Positions 10,119-21,571 of a DNA stretch of 64,000 bases are shown here, piece after piece (positions within the stretch are counted from its first letter, which is position 1; each line of letters starts with the position of its first letter). Source of the stretch: Bugulina stolonifera (taxonomy: Eukaryota; Bryozoa; Gymnolaemata; Cheilostomatida; Bugulidae); NCBI GenBank assembly GCA_935421135.1, contig OW285187.1:26908429-26972428 (forward strand), written 5' to 3'. The notes beneath the pieces are model-generated. The model ran no database searches and was not told the origin of the DNA. It saw only the letters and a program-made list of their open reading frames with translations. The position numbers and the translations under genes were made by a program.

Positions 10119-11210
10119 CTAATTTTTATAGCTTGTTACCAAATCTCTTTTGTCTATGTAAGAATTATAACTCTCAGGATATCCCGCCCATTTTACTAGA
10201 TATTGAAGTCTACCATTTAATTTTCGTTTGCCAACTACTTTTTCTATTGCATAGGTTTGATCCGAAGTATCTACCTTTTGAAGCTCTTCTAGGTACCAGG
10301 TACCCTTGAGATCTTCACCGGCGTCATCTCTCAAACTGTAAACTGGAGGGTTTGTTTCATGGCGATGTGAAATAGAAAACACCTCTTTGCTCCACAGTGG
10401 TAAGTATCCCTTATCAAATACACCACTATATTTTGATATTCGCACTCTATCACCAATATTGAATTTATGCGTTTGATTAAAGTGTGGCGCATCATTGCTA
10501 TAAAGCGAATGCCAGATTTCCTCTTGGTTGTTATAATTTACATCTACTGGTCTCATTTGTATCGCTGTATGAATTGAATGATTATAACTGCTGATGATAT
10601 CTTGAAGAACATCTGTATATTTATACGAGCCTGAGTGAGTAAAATATCGATACAGTTTAGACTTGATCGTTCTTTGAAGGCGTTCAACTATAGCCGCTTT
10701 GGTTTCTTGGTTTTCAGTTACATAATGTTCGATATTGTTATCTTTTAACATTGTTTGAAATACTCCATTCAAAAATTCTTTCCCTTTGTCAGTGTGTAGT
10801 TTATTAGGTTTCCTATTTTCTTCTCTTATAATATCTAACATGGCATTTGTCACCTGCATTTTTGATTTATTTTTGATAGGTCTAGCCATAGCGTATCTAC
10901 TAAATACGTCGATAGCAAGAAGAATATAATTATTATTGTCATTGTATTTAGAGAGTTGTTGCATATCAGATAAATCACATTGCCAGGTAGCGTCTATGCC
11001 TGATACCACAAACTGTCGTCTTTTAAATTTTCTCACCACTGGCTTATGTAGTGTATATGTGTTTGTCGTATTGAGCCAATCATGTACTTCCGAAGGTTTG
11101 ATTTTCCCTTTAACTGATAAAGTCAATCTCTTTTTTCCACCTAGTGCTCCGGGTAGCTTAGGATTAAAATACTTTTGTTTTAGCAACCTCTTTTTATTTT
11201 GTTTAGGCAT
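10119..11210 (-). CDS. DD35E integrase with C-terminal chromodomain, 363 aa
   Basis: Retrovirus-type integrase that inserts the element. Catalytic residues are visible: Asp79 in WQCDLSDM, Asp141 in HTDKGKEF and Glu177 in IVERLQRTIKSKL, exactly 35 residues between the last two. The N-terminal region has the PKLPGALGG and YTLHKPV signatures of Polinton integrases. Residues about 320-357 form a chromodomain (YAIEKVV...YLVKWAGYPESYNSY), with Tyr320 and Trp341 as likely cage residues, which could steer insertion to methylated histone H3. The frame is intact, so integration competence is plausible. Confidence 0.93.
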   Translation of the reverse strand: MPKQNKKRLLKQKYFNPKLPGALGGKKRLTLSVKGKIKPSEVHDWLNTTNTYTLHKPVVRKFKRRQFVVSGIDATWQCDLSDMQQLSKYNDNNNYILLAIDVFSRYAMARPIKNKSKMQVTNAMLDIIREENRKPNKLHTDKGKEFLNGVFQTMLKDNNIEHYVTENQETKAAIVERLQRTIKSKLYRYFTHSGSYKYTDVLQDIISSYNHSIHTAIQMRPVDVNYNNQEEIWHSLYSNDAPHFNQTHKFNIGDRVRISKYSGVFDKGYLPLWSKEVFSISHRHETNPPVYSLRDDAGEDLKGTWYLEELQKVDTSDQTYAIEKVVGKRKLNGRLQYLVKWAGYPESYNSYIDKRDLVTSYKN

Positions 11211-11220
11211 GATATATACT

Positions 11221-11898
11221 TTAGTATGGTTCCCATTTACTTAGTCTGTCGTGTTTAGCTTTCTTTCGCATTGATCTTTTTATGTTTGATGGTGATGATG
11301 TTTCGTCTATTCTTGTAGCACTAGCTAACTCCGTTGCTACAGGTTTACTGAGTAATGTTTGTGGAATATTCGCTTGTCTTAAAAGTGACTGAAACCTATC
11401 CCAACCTGATAGATACTGAACTGATGCTTTAGGGTTTACAGCTTTATTCAAAAAATCTGTGATGTTGCTTCTTCTTAGTAAGCTCTCTCCTATTTTAATT
11501 TCTCCATTCTCATTCAAGTTAAAACCTTCAAATTTATTCAGTGATTGTAGCAATTGATTCGCTTTATTTTGGTAAGGTTTAGCTATGCCGAGTAGATAAT
11601 TTAACTTGGCTTCGGATTTTTCTCCAGATTTAGGCTGTGTGTTTTTCTCTTGAGGTTAGTCAAATTTTTTTGGATTGACTCTCGTTAGATTTTGAAATTC
11701 TGCTAGAGTTGAGTTGTATTTTGTTACTTTTTCTTCTTTGCTCAATGATTGATCATTTACTATATCAAGCATTTGGTGGTCCAATCTTTTAACCTCTCTA
11801 GAGTGTAATGGTTGCAGTCTTTGATTACTTTGAAACAATTCACTCATACGATTCATGTTAGACGGGTCTAGAAGTAGAAACTTCTTTGCATCTGTCAT
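11221..11898 (-). pseudogene. Conserved Polinton gene interrupted by one in-frame stop
   Basis: An upstream part (11656-11898, 80 codons) and a downstream part (open to 11221) are in the same frame and separated only by a TAA at 11656-11658; the sequence between it and 11553 is open and coding-like. The upstream part begins MTDAKKFLLLDPSN and has the LSKEEKVTKYNS helix typical of a Polinton gene found beside the ATPase; the downstream part ends in a basic tail finishing KWEPY. The simplest reading is one protein of about 225 residues with a recent nonsense mutation. Separate genes, readthrough or an assembly error are alternatives. Its ATG overlaps the next gene's stop by four bases. Confidence 0.7.
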
Positions 11899-12239
11899 TT
11901 TTTGCGTCGGAATATACCGCCTATTACTGGACCCAATAAACTTGATGCTAGTGTACCGAGTAGAGCAGTCAAAAATCCACCTTTCTGTATTAAATTCTTT
12001 TTAGTTTTCAATGTTGCTTTTTTACCAGCTACAGCTCTTATTTGGTTTTTGTATCGCTGTAGCTTAGCCTGCTGAGAAGAAGATAGTGGGACGTTCCCTT
12101 TCAACAGATTATGACAGACTTCTGAGATGCAACAAACAAGATCTGGCTTAGCAGATTTAATTATTGAGTTACTGGTATGTTTATCACAAGATGATAGATA
12201 ATGTAGTGTTTTAGCGTGTCTTTTTAATCGTTTACTCAT
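11895..12239 (-). CDS. Small basic protein with hydrophobic C-terminus, 114 aa
   Basis: The N-terminal half is helical with a cluster of cysteines and the segment GNVPLSSSQQAKLQRYKNQI; the centre is Lys-rich; the C-terminus is a Gly/Leu hydrophobic stretch (GGFLTALLGTLASSLLGPVI) ending RRKK. Proteins of this layout recur in Polintons near the ATPase. The tail could insert in or disrupt membranes, as in adenovirus minor proteins, but this is inference. The ATGA overlap with the following gene suggests coupled expression. Confidence 0.65.
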   Translation of the reverse strand: MSKRLKRHAKTLHYLSSCDKHTSNSIIKSAKPDLVCCISEVCHNLLKGNVPLSSSQQAKLQRYKNQIRAVAGKKATLKTKKNLIQKGGFLTALLGTLASSLLGPVIGGIFRRKK

Positions 12240-12258
12240 GACTTAAACATGTGTACGA

Positions 12259-12930
12259 CTAATCAGTATGAGGGAGAGATGACAAATGATTGAGTTTATC
12301 TCTGGTAACGTATACATATGTTCTTTCACCCGGGAATATGCCAGTTCTTAAACGTACTATATCATTTGTGTCCTGTTTTAGATCAACAAATAAATATCCA
12401 AAACTGTTAGAAGTAGCGTCTGTAAACGCATCTATCATAAACTTAGATTGTCCTTTACTAGGATACATTTGTCTAGCTAAACAATTAATTTGAGTTTTGT
12501 CTCTCGGGTTCTTGAATAGCACTTGGTAGTGACTATTGAGCTGACAATTTCTCATGTGAGGTCCTTTTAGAAATACATTTTGTGTAATCAACACAACGCT
12601 TAGGTTTCTGTGGTGACAGTGCTTAGTAAATATTTGAGATATAGCTTCACCCTCTTTGCTAGCTAACAGTTCCATAAGATCATCGAGTATTAACAGCTTG
12701 GTAGTTTGCGTATCAAAACTGTCAACATCAACTAGTCCTTTATGAAAGCGAACTTGAGGCAGGGTGTCGTACAAAGATTGCCATTCCGAATAACAGATGT
12801 GTATTTCTTTAGGAGGAGGAGATATCATGGTTTGAGCGTGTCTGATGAGCTTCGCGACCCACTGAGATTTACCAGCTTGAGACGGTCCAGCTACTATTAC
12901 GGAGAAAGGATGCTTCAGTGGGAGAGTCAT
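12259..12930 (-). CDS. Genome-packaging ATPase (FtsK/HerA, A32-like), 223 aa
   Basis: P-loop ATPase that pumps the element's DNA into capsids in viruses with double jelly-roll capsids. Walker A is GPSQAGKS (residues 15-22), Walker B is LLILDD with acids at 83-84, and a polar sensor Gln116-Asn117 sits in LITQNVF. Size is as usual for Polintons. It is the first gene of the leftward block, nearest the element's right end. The frame is intact. Confidence 0.92.
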   Translation of the reverse strand: MTLPLKHPFSVIVAGPSQAGKSQWVAKLIRHAQTMISPPPKEIHICYSEWQSLYDTLPQVRFHKGLVDVDSFDTQTTKLLILDDLMELLASKEGEAISQIFTKHCHHRNLSVVLITQNVFLKGPHMRNCQLNSHYQVLFKNPRDKTQINCLARQMYPSKGQSKFMIDAFTDATSNSFGYLFVDLKQDTNDIVRLRTGIFPGERTYVYVTRDKLNHLSSLPHTD

Positions 12931-13181
12931 GGCTGTGGTTCTGATTGAAATGATGTTTTTTGGATATTTTTGCGCTCTATATAGGCAACTTATTACATTA
13001 ATACATTGAAATGCATATTAGAAAATCTCCTCGTCAATGGTTTATCAATTTTCTAAGATGTATCGTATTAAAAGTGGTAGAAATGGTATACGGGGGTCCA
13101 TTTCGAAACTAATGCATTTCATATATTTCGGTAAATTGGTACACATGGTACACGGGGGTTTAGATCGAAGGTAATAATACT
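12931..13181. repeat. Inferred right terminal region of the Polinton
   Basis: Noncoding. Two near-identical direct repeats (13083-13113 and 13145-13175, core GGTAYACGGGGGT plus TCGAA) lie 62 bp apart. Read from outside inward the sequence begins AGTATTATTACC at 13181, resembling Polinton termini, which commonly start AGT. The element should end here, followed by host AT-rich DNA. The partner inverted repeat is outside the window. Confidence 0.5.
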
Positions 13182-14533
13182 ACTTATATTTCATATGTTC
13201 AATGTTGTTGAGTATTTACTATTTACAATAAATCAATAATTATAATAATAAATATAATTGATAAAGTAAAAGTAAACTAAATGATATAAAATATTTTTAA
13301 AATATAATTTGATAATAATACCATGAGATGATCATGAATAATGATTTTCCTATAGTTACCTTAGTTTAGTTTTAGTTTCATTTAGTTAAAATGTTGTTAT
13401 AAAATAGAAAATGGCAAATAATATTATTTGTTGTCATCAAGTCAATACAATATCAATATTAGATAATTTTTGTTATTAATTATAGTCTTATAGACTAGTT
13501 ATTTCTATATTTTATTCATACAGGAATAATGTTAATGCACATCATAGTAACATATTAATACTAGTTATATATTGGCCTATATAATTTGGTTGTATCTACA
13601 GTTTATGACTTTACAAGTAACCATTCATTAAATTCAGTATAAAATTTAGTCCCACACATCTATGATTCACTTGACTTTTATTTAATTTCAGACTGCTACA
13701 AAACAATGATAATTATTATTTTATCATAATATATTATTTACTTCATGACAATGATACATGTAATTATGGTAAGTTATTGTAACCAAGTATCATGCATGGT
13801 CATACACGTACATCTATAAATTTATAGTTATAGATGACTTTCTTCGAAACAGGTCATAGTATAGAGCCTGCAGATACCTGGTGAACCTGCAGCAAAACAA
13901 GATATGCCTAATCCACCAGAAGGCACCAGCTGTCATACTCTCTATTTTGATCTAAGTTGAATGATACCAACCAGTGCGAGTGCATCACGATCACCCTGCT
14001 GTACTGAAACTTTGGCTGAAGTACCTCCTGATGTGGTACGTACAATCTGTACCTCTGTACTTGGCTGAGCTGTCTACCATTTTCTGAGCACAGATACCTA
14101 GGTTCTTAATGCCTTATCTTAAACTTCATTCCATATCCGTATTGATGGCTTGAGATTGGTACTTATTGTAGGCCTACATGTAGTCGACTGTAATGATTAG
14201 TCTCATAAAATGTCTGTTGAGAGAGCTATCCAATGGAAATAACATGACCTTTTATTACATGCATATAATAATATGTACATGTTGCACCTGTAACATATTT
14301 CAGTTAATTATTTCTCAGGTATGTACACCATTAATAAGCGACACACTACCAAGTGAGGAGATGGCTGGCCAGACACCTAACAGAAATAGAAAGAAAGCAA
14401 TTACCATTTTCTTTAGCAAGCTACATGTACATCCAAGAAAGGTTTCTCCCACTGACAATGAGAAAAAGTTTGTTTTTCCTAATATAATTTAGGTAGTTTC
14501 TGCTATGATGAACAAGACTAGTGTGATGTTAGC

Positions 14534-14666
14534 ATTGTAGCTTGGCTGCAGGGGCTAGTGTTTGGTTAGCATAACAATTAATATATACTAAGCACACGCC
14601 AGTGAGTGATAGGGCTCAACTTAAACTAACCACACTTTTAGTTGGTTGCTGCAACTAAGCTACAAT
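14534..14666. mobile_element. MITE, 133 bp, 18-bp terminal inverted repeats
   Basis: ATTGTAGCTTGGCTGCAG at 14534-14551 pairs with the reverse complement of 14649-14666 with two mismatches. No coding capacity. Superfamily not assigned. Confidence 0.55.
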
Positions 14667-15598
14667 AAGGACATTACACATGAAGTTTTTTCTATCAGCA
14701 AACATTTTCTGTAGTAGTTTTTAAAAGTCGGAGTTTTAACATGGAGACAGAAAGAGACATCATATTCTTTAACTGTTCTAGTCAGACAGCAATTTATATA
14801 ACTTTTGCCTAAACTCTAATCCAATCCACAGCTAAGAAACTTAGTGCTGTAGTGAATTATGAACAGCTGATATTATTGAACATGACATACATTTTTGTAG
14901 CATTTATAGTTGTAATTTGCTACTACAGCTGTACTTGTACTCCTAGTAGTTGTATCTATACTAATACTTGTACCTGTAGTGCTATTGTACATGGTTATTT
15001 GCACTTATGCTCTACTAACTTGTACTTACTTCTAAGTCCCAATGTGAAAAAATACTTGCTCCTCTCAATGTAGAACTTGGTACTTTACACCACCCAAGGA
15101 GTAACCACCTATGGAGCACCACCTATGCATGTAGGAAGTAGTTGGTGTGCATGCATATACATGTATAGTCACTCTGGCTGCCCCTTGCTGTCAAACAATG
15201 TACCAGCCTCGAATACATGTATAATCTTTCCTCTGTAGGTTCTTACGAGTGTATTCCAATAAGTTAAAACATGTCAGAGAACTCACATGTTCACTTATTT
15301 CAAAAACAATGAGCTCCCAGACACATGTTCACCAATCAGAGTTACCATTAACCCAGCACCACACTCTATGCTGTAGATTCTTGAATTCTGAAAAGCTAGC
15401 ATAAACATGTACACCTAAGACTCAGTTTGTGAACATTTGGAACAATGTGCTGCAGTGCATCTTTTTTTTCCCAGCAAGCTGTTACTGTAATAATGCTAAG
15501 CTATTGACAGGATGATCTAATTTCTTTACCAAAAGCTTAGTAAGATTGAAAAAAGTCGGAATACGATCAAGTCTAGTGAATGTCTATTCATGAACCAT

Positions 15599-15684
15599 TT
15601 CACTGCGGCTTACCCATAGCGATTGGTAGTTGAGGTAAGATTATACCAGGCATTGACCAATTAAGGAGCCGCATTCGCAGTGAA
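15599..15684. repeat. Short foldback element
   Basis: TTCACTGCG (15599-15607) is perfectly repeated in reverse complement at 15676-15684, with GGCT/AGCC pairing continuing inward and a second ATTGGT/ACCAAT stem near 15622 and 15656. Likely a MITE remnant or hairpin-forming repeat. Confidence 0.45.
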
Positions 15685-16859
15685 CCAATCAACACAGGGA
15701 GGAAAGTATTTGCAGGTATAATTATTAGAACGGTAAACAGGTTTGTCCTTGACACTATCCTTAGCGCTAGAGCCTTTTAACTTTTAGCAAGTTGAATATT
15801 GAAACTTGGGGTGCTTGAATTGGATTTTACTTCAATTATACTTGAGCTCCCAGGCTATAGCCTTCAAATATTACAGATTAAGTATTCTATCTTGAGGCTG
15901 GCAAGTGAATTGGCCCTATAGCTATATGTTCTTGGAGATGAAACTGGATTGAAAAAAGCCAATTTTTGATCGCTAGTAATCGGCTTTACTATGAACCACG
16001 CAATGTCACGCATTGTGCGTTGGAACTCCACTGCGTCATATTGTGCGGAGAAGAAGGAAAGATGTTTTATTTTGCCGATTATGGCGGCTAATACGCAACT
16101 TTTCAAATTACTGGTGATGGACACTTTTCCTGCACTATGGCTTACATAAACGTTAACAGATGCTAATAAGACTTTGTTTTAGTTTATTTGTAAGGGTTTC
16201 ATGGTTCTGCCATGCAAGAAAATCTTTAAATTTCAATTAGTCTGAGATAAAATGCAGTAGGTAATTGTAACATCTGTAAAAGAATGCCTACTTCAATTAA
16301 ATTACTAGGCTAAATGCATGAGAAATGAAGGAAGATTGCCAAATTAGAAAATTAATGTTATATTGTTTGGCGAGTACTTTGCTACTGTACCACAAAAAGC
16401 AAATAAAGTGTGATTAATATTACATGTTCATATGACATATTATAATATCAATCACTTACACTTAAGTGTACCTAATATGTGATTATGATGGATGAATGAT
16501 GACGATCTGATTTTGTTTTTGTGATTTATTTATTTTCATTAATTAAATTATTATTATAAATAATAATTAATTATATTATAATTATAATAAATATAATATA
16601 ACTATCCCTTACTTATTGCCTAAGCTAACCTTAGGTTTGTTATTGCATTTTTACTTAGTTAGTTAATTTATACTTTATATTAATATTATATTATATTATT
16701 TGATTTATTTTTATTTCATTGTGATTGTGATTGTATAGGGCCAAAGTAACATTTTATATTCTATTGAACTTATAATATAATATTATCGTTTTCTTATGGA
16801 TTAACAATTAGAGTAGATGTGGGCTATTAATTATGTGATAGTAGAATAAGAATTATTGC

Positions 16860-17560
16860 TCATCTACAGAAATGATCTGCTGGGGACTGACTGTGGCATG
16901 CGGTGTAAGTCTTTATGATACACAAATCTACTCTGTGGTGAACTGTGATGAGGGTAAGCAGTGCTTTCAAGTGAATATATGCACTCAATGGGTGGTCTAC
17001 AGAATGGAAAATGGTCTTCGGCACTGCAAAATGGGAAGTCATTGTCTTCAGTAAGGGGACAAAGCATACTCTTGGTGGCATCCCGCTCAAATGTGTTCCA
17101 GAGACCACGTACTTCGGGATAGAGATACGGTCAAACCTGAGGTTCGATAAACATATCACAATTTCAGCGGTGCATCGAAGGTCCTTGGCTATATCATATA
17201 TTCACTGTACAAAGCACCAGAGAAGGCAAACTCCTTGCCTACACAAGTCTCTGCTAGAGTATGGTAGCACTCTCCGGGACACTTAGGATAACATGAAGTA
17301 ATCAATATGTACAATCGCAAGCTGTGAGATAGGTTTTATTTATAAATGTGAAGGAATGCTCGAACCAAATTTGGGCTGAAACCGTTGAAAGATGGATGAA
17401 AATCACACGAGAATGCTCTCATATAAAACTAGACACCTGACCCTCGCTTTGGCTTATGTGCTGACTAATGATAGAAACCAGACCACTATGGTAACCCAAG
17501 TGGCACAAAGAGGAGAACCAACCTCTATTTATGCCTCAAATCAGTCCTATTATAATAGCT
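16860..17560 (+). pseudogene. Decayed LINE reverse transcriptase fragment
   Basis: Translated pieces in shifting frames resemble the C-terminal third of non-LTR reverse transcriptases: a GTAKWEVIVFSKGTK segment, then GIPLKCVPETTYFGIEIRSN and FDKHI (the usual YLGV...KHI block), then LLEYGS. Frameshifts and stops show it is dead. Clade not assignable. Confidence 0.65.
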
Positions 17561-18295
17561 TCCTCCCTTGAATTGCGATGGCTCTGAGGCTAAGGTCAAC
17601 AAACACTCAACAATAATCAGCGATTGCTGTGACTCTGACTCACTTACCGACAAACCCCTGACCAAAGAGGCACTCCCCGTTTGCGCCATTGGGCAATTTT
17701 AAGTGTACTATTATCCACAAGGTGAGTTATAGGGTATATTACTACGTCGGTATTTGTTGTGAATAGGAATAGAGTGATAAGCACACATGACTTTACTGCA
17801 GAAAGACAGCGGGAATATTCAAACACCAGCAGATTTGACCAATGAAACCGAAATAGCACTGTAAAGCACTCAACACTAACCTAATCTAGTCTAAATGTTT
17901 TGGCGTACAGGTTTTGTGGCAGGCTAATGTTATTTTGTTGTTATCATGCTTTAATTTGTGGTAATGTATTACGCGTATACACAACAGTATTTTATCTTTG
18001 ATATGCTGGTACACTATGTAGATATATGCACTTGCATTGGGAGTTGTACTGTCTGTAAACTGTATAGTAGTCTATAATACATTGTAGTTATAGCGATTTC
18101 ATGTCATGTGCATCAAACTATGCATACACGTGTAGCTTTCAACTTGACTGGTCTATGTAGATATGTGACCATACAGGTTTTATAGAAATAATTTATAGTC
18201 ATCTAACAGTCACGTAATGATCACATAATATGGTTACCCAATAGTCATATATGGTCATCTAATGACCATTTGATATGGTAATATAATGGTCACAT

Positions 18296-18438
18296 CCTAA
18301 AAGCAGAAATGTTTAGTGTAAGAAAGTTTCGCGAGTCTGCTAATCCTAAAGTATTTTGCGATGGAAATTATTAGCGAATTGGTCACTCGCTAAATTCTGG
18401 AAAGTTAAAACATTTTACAAACAGTATCTGCTTTTAGG
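18296..18438. mobile_element. MITE, 143 bp, 12-bp perfect terminal inverted repeats
   Basis: CCTAAAAGCAGA at 18296-18307 and its exact reverse complement at 18427-18438. Similarity continues inward (ATGTTT and AAAGTT blocks). Both flanks contain ATAATGGTC, which belongs to the local degenerate repeat rather than a clean target duplication. Confidence 0.6.
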
Positions 18439-18625
18439 GTATAATGGTCTCCTAGAAATGATCATATGGGGTAATCTAATGGTCTGACTTGATAGCATTT
18501 TACAGTACTGCCTGGAAGGTAAAGAGATATCATGATCTTACTAACAAGACTACTGTCTAATGTAATACCAACATGTATCCGTGAATTAACCTATAAGTGT
18601 GTATTATCCACAGCTGGAGGAAGCA

Positions 18626-20572
18626 ATGGTGTCAAAACGTGCAAAATATATTCTGAACGTGGTGTTTGCTGTTATTGGTGCAGTGGTTGGTATTAGTGCT
18701 GGAGTTGCATTCGGATCTGTATTGTACAACTATGATGCTGGGGCTTTCGGCTATGCGTCTGGTTAGTGAATCCTTGTATTAAAGGGGTTATGACATGTGG
18801 TTTATGTCTATGTTCAAAGCAGCATCTCTTACTTAGGTTTATTGCATTTGTGCTACTATAAGCAGAATTGTGTTTTCTTGCCCATGCTTGACTCACTAGC
18901 ACTGGTGGATGCTGATTCAAACGCAACTTTGTTATGAAGACGCAACTGCGTGCTTTATGTCATATAGAGAAAATTGTTGAATTCAAGCTGTTTGCATAGA
19001 GAGAGTACAGTAGTGAACAAATGATTTTACAGGATTTACTAATATAGCAGTAGGATAACTTGTGCAAGTTTGTGAATTTTTCTGGGCTTTACTTTTGCTG
19101 GCAATAATTAGCTGCCTTTATTGGTAGGTCCGGTGTTTCATCTGGCCACACTGTGTACAGCGGCTATCGTTGCGTTATTCTACATGCCTATACATTGCGT
19201 TGTGGTCTAGTTGTTCTAAATATAGCCCGGAAGCCGCAAGCATAGGATAACTAACAGTTATACTAGAATAGTAAATATCTAGGCACTCAATATATTGTGC
19301 CACTAGATGGCTGAGTGCGTCTTAATGCTACCTGAAAACACGTGGCATAACCCCTTTAACATAGATTTAGATTGCCAAATCTATATTCTCATAGTGGAAA
19401 TTATCTTCTCTTTTACTGAGAACACAACTCCACTTGTACACTTCAGAGGATTTGTGTTCTCAATTAAAAAGAAGATAACTTTTGTCTCAATATGCGCAAC
19501 ATTACACATTTTTCTCTAAACATGCAATATTCGAATATGTAATAAGCCTAACTGTGCTATCCATAGGTTTAATATTTTAAGGTTACAAAGGGCTAGTACA
19601 TGTTGTTGACACACTCTAAGTTAGAATCGAAAATGCCAACTTAAATTTCGAAGTGGCAGGCCTATGGTTTGTCTGCAACAAACTTGTGCCTGTGAATAGA
19701 GATCGGAACTTCCGTATATTTTTATTCTGTTATGCTGAATACTTTCTCACTTTCTCTGTTTTGTTTAAATTTGCTGCTCTCTCTGTTTAGGTGTCTTTGC
19801 TATTGTAACTGCTGCTATCCACATAGCCTATGCAAAAGGACGATTTAATCATGAAAATAAAGGAAGGCTGAAGGTGTTCATGTCTATTGGATGCCTTGTA
19901 CAGCTAGCTGGAGCCGTTGGATTTGTCGTCTACTTGATACTTGGCTGTCTATTTCAAATAGGTTTGTTTCCACTTTAAAACTCGCAAAATTATCTTAGTA
20001 GGTGAATAATTATCGTAATGAGATTAACCAGTCCTGTGAAAACTATTTTCTCAAGTGGATAATATTCTGGCAGAACAGAGTAAGAGGGGACAACTCCACA
20101 TTGTAATCAAACAATATACTTATATAAGTGTTCATGCTGTAAGCCCAGTTATTAATCTGTAGAGTAATATGTTTTAACAGAGTTTTATTGTTACAGTATT
20201 TTTGTTTACTCTTGTGTATCCCTGGCAATGCTAGTCACTGTAAAATTTGTACGAGTATGTTGTGTATATTGGCATATTTCTTATCACATGTTAATAACTT
20301 TGTAAATTGTAATGTTATTTCTGCACTGATTTAAAAATACACCGTTCTATTGTACCATAAGGCTTCAATAATCAGATAGCTCTAGGTTATTTGGTTTTGT
20401 TTTGTTTGTTTTAGGAAAGTTTTCTGTTACGGGACGTAACTACTTTCTCACATGTGTTTGGTGCTTCATGACTTGGAAATGGGGCTTCTTTCTCTTCTTA
20501 CATTCAAGGCGATATCTCCGTGAGATCATGAAGGAAGGCGACACAGAGGCCATCATCACAGAACAGGAGTAG
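18626..20572 (+). CDS. SLC48A1: HRG1/SLC48A1-type heme transporter, copy 1 (154 aa)
   Basis: Three coding exons: 18626-18761, 19791-19961 and 20415-20572, joined in phase 1 at both junctions. The protein is a small four-helix membrane protein. It aligns by eye with human HRG1: a GISAGVAF first helix, an IHIAYAKGRF segment after helix 2, the helix-3 region ending VVYLILGCL, then NYFLTCVWCFMTWKWGFFLFLHSRRY, whose FKWxFxLxLxxxRYR pattern marks this family. The family moves heme from endolysosomes to cytosol; a conserved His is kept in the IHIAY segment. The acidic C-terminus (GDTEAIITEQE) could hold a sorting signal. A splice acceptor just before the ATG hints at a 5' UTR intron. Confidence 0.85.
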
Positions 20573-21571
20573 AAAATCACCCGACAGTATGTTGTACTAC
20601 TATTAGTTCTACTGACACATAATTGTGTTTATGGAGGAAATTGGTTACTGCTTTACACTCCTTATAGTCAGTGTATATACATGTATTTATTATGTAATGA
20701 TGATACCATTTAGTTCAAACCTGTAAAGTTTTAGTTAAAAAAATGTTATTTTTCTCTACAAACTTGTGCTGCATTTAATGCAATCAGTAAAGTTTTTGTG
20801 TATTTACAACAATCTTCCTGTGTATTACATGTTTTACTCCTATCTGCATTTATAGTGAAACTCTGATATTATACCATTGTTATAATAAGTCGTGATTGAA
20901 CAAAGAGTAATCTTTTTACTGGTAACTTGTTATGGCCTGTATAAGGTGGCTTGGCTTTATATTGCCATATTTACTGCATCTAGATCTGACTTCTATTATT
21001 TAATATTTATATTGTTTGTTATGAATGTTATGTTTTAATACAACAGCTGAACAACTAAACCCCATTTTGGTCTTACTAGTCTCATGAGTCTGCTTTAGTT
21101 CAGATAGTTGTGTGGAGTCTTAAGTACCCCAAGACATGACAACTCAACACATCATGTTGTGATTGCAGCTATAAATAGAAGAAGAAAACAGAGAAAAATA
21201 TAGTTTCATAAAGCATGTTTGTAGCTGTAAGTAAAGGTACATGTATGTAGGCTATGATATTATGCATATAGGCTACAGAGAGAAGACAACTCCATATATG
21301 TCATCATGTTTGTGTTACCAGTTCTTGTGCAAGGATTGCAGCAACTCTCCATGTGACTTACTACTATGATGCAACCGGTTTCCTCCAATGGTCACTCTCA
21401 TGATTGATGATAGCTGAATGTCTGAATGTGTCTAAGCCATCACATGACTATGTTATCTGACCTGTTTACATATCCTGTTTTGCACACCTAAGATAAAAGC
21501 TGAGAGTTGCAAGTGGCTATTTCATTGGGCTTCATGCATTGACAGTGTGGAGTGATACAGTTTATCCCAAG
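20573..21571. other. Spacer between tandem heme-transporter genes
   Basis: 3' flank of copy 1 and presumably the promoter of copy 2. AT-rich, with no other coding region seen. A GAAGACAACTCC element sits at about 21282 and TACATGTA at about 21238. Confidence 0.5.

Larger units (their letters stand above)
1..13181. mobile_element. Polinton/Maverick DNA transposon (left end outside window)
   Basis: Gene content defines the element: protein-primed DNA polymerase B, adenovirus-type protease, double jelly-roll major capsid protein, penton-like protein, FtsK/HerA-type packaging ATPase and DD35E integrase, the set known for Polintons. Two genes run rightward and the capsid, integrase and packaging genes run leftward, meeting at about 6.2-7.0 kb. 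Most frames are open, so the copy looks young, but one gene carries an in-frame stop at 11656-11658. The motif TACATGTA, common in flanking host DNA, was not seen in 1-13181. The right terminus is inferred; the left terminus, terminal inverted repeat pairing and target duplication cannot be tested here. Confidence 0.93.
13182..18625. other. Host intergenic DNA with scattered small transposons
   Basis: No host gene that I can support. 13,190-13,850 and 16,450-16,860 are strongly AT-rich. Separate entries cover two MITEs, one foldback and a LINE relic. At about 18,190-18,300, degenerate copies of TAATGGTCA/TGACCATTA alternate in both orientations. The stretch 13,850-14,110 is less AT-rich and may be an old repeat or exon, but I found no convincing frame. 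Confidence 0.6.
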
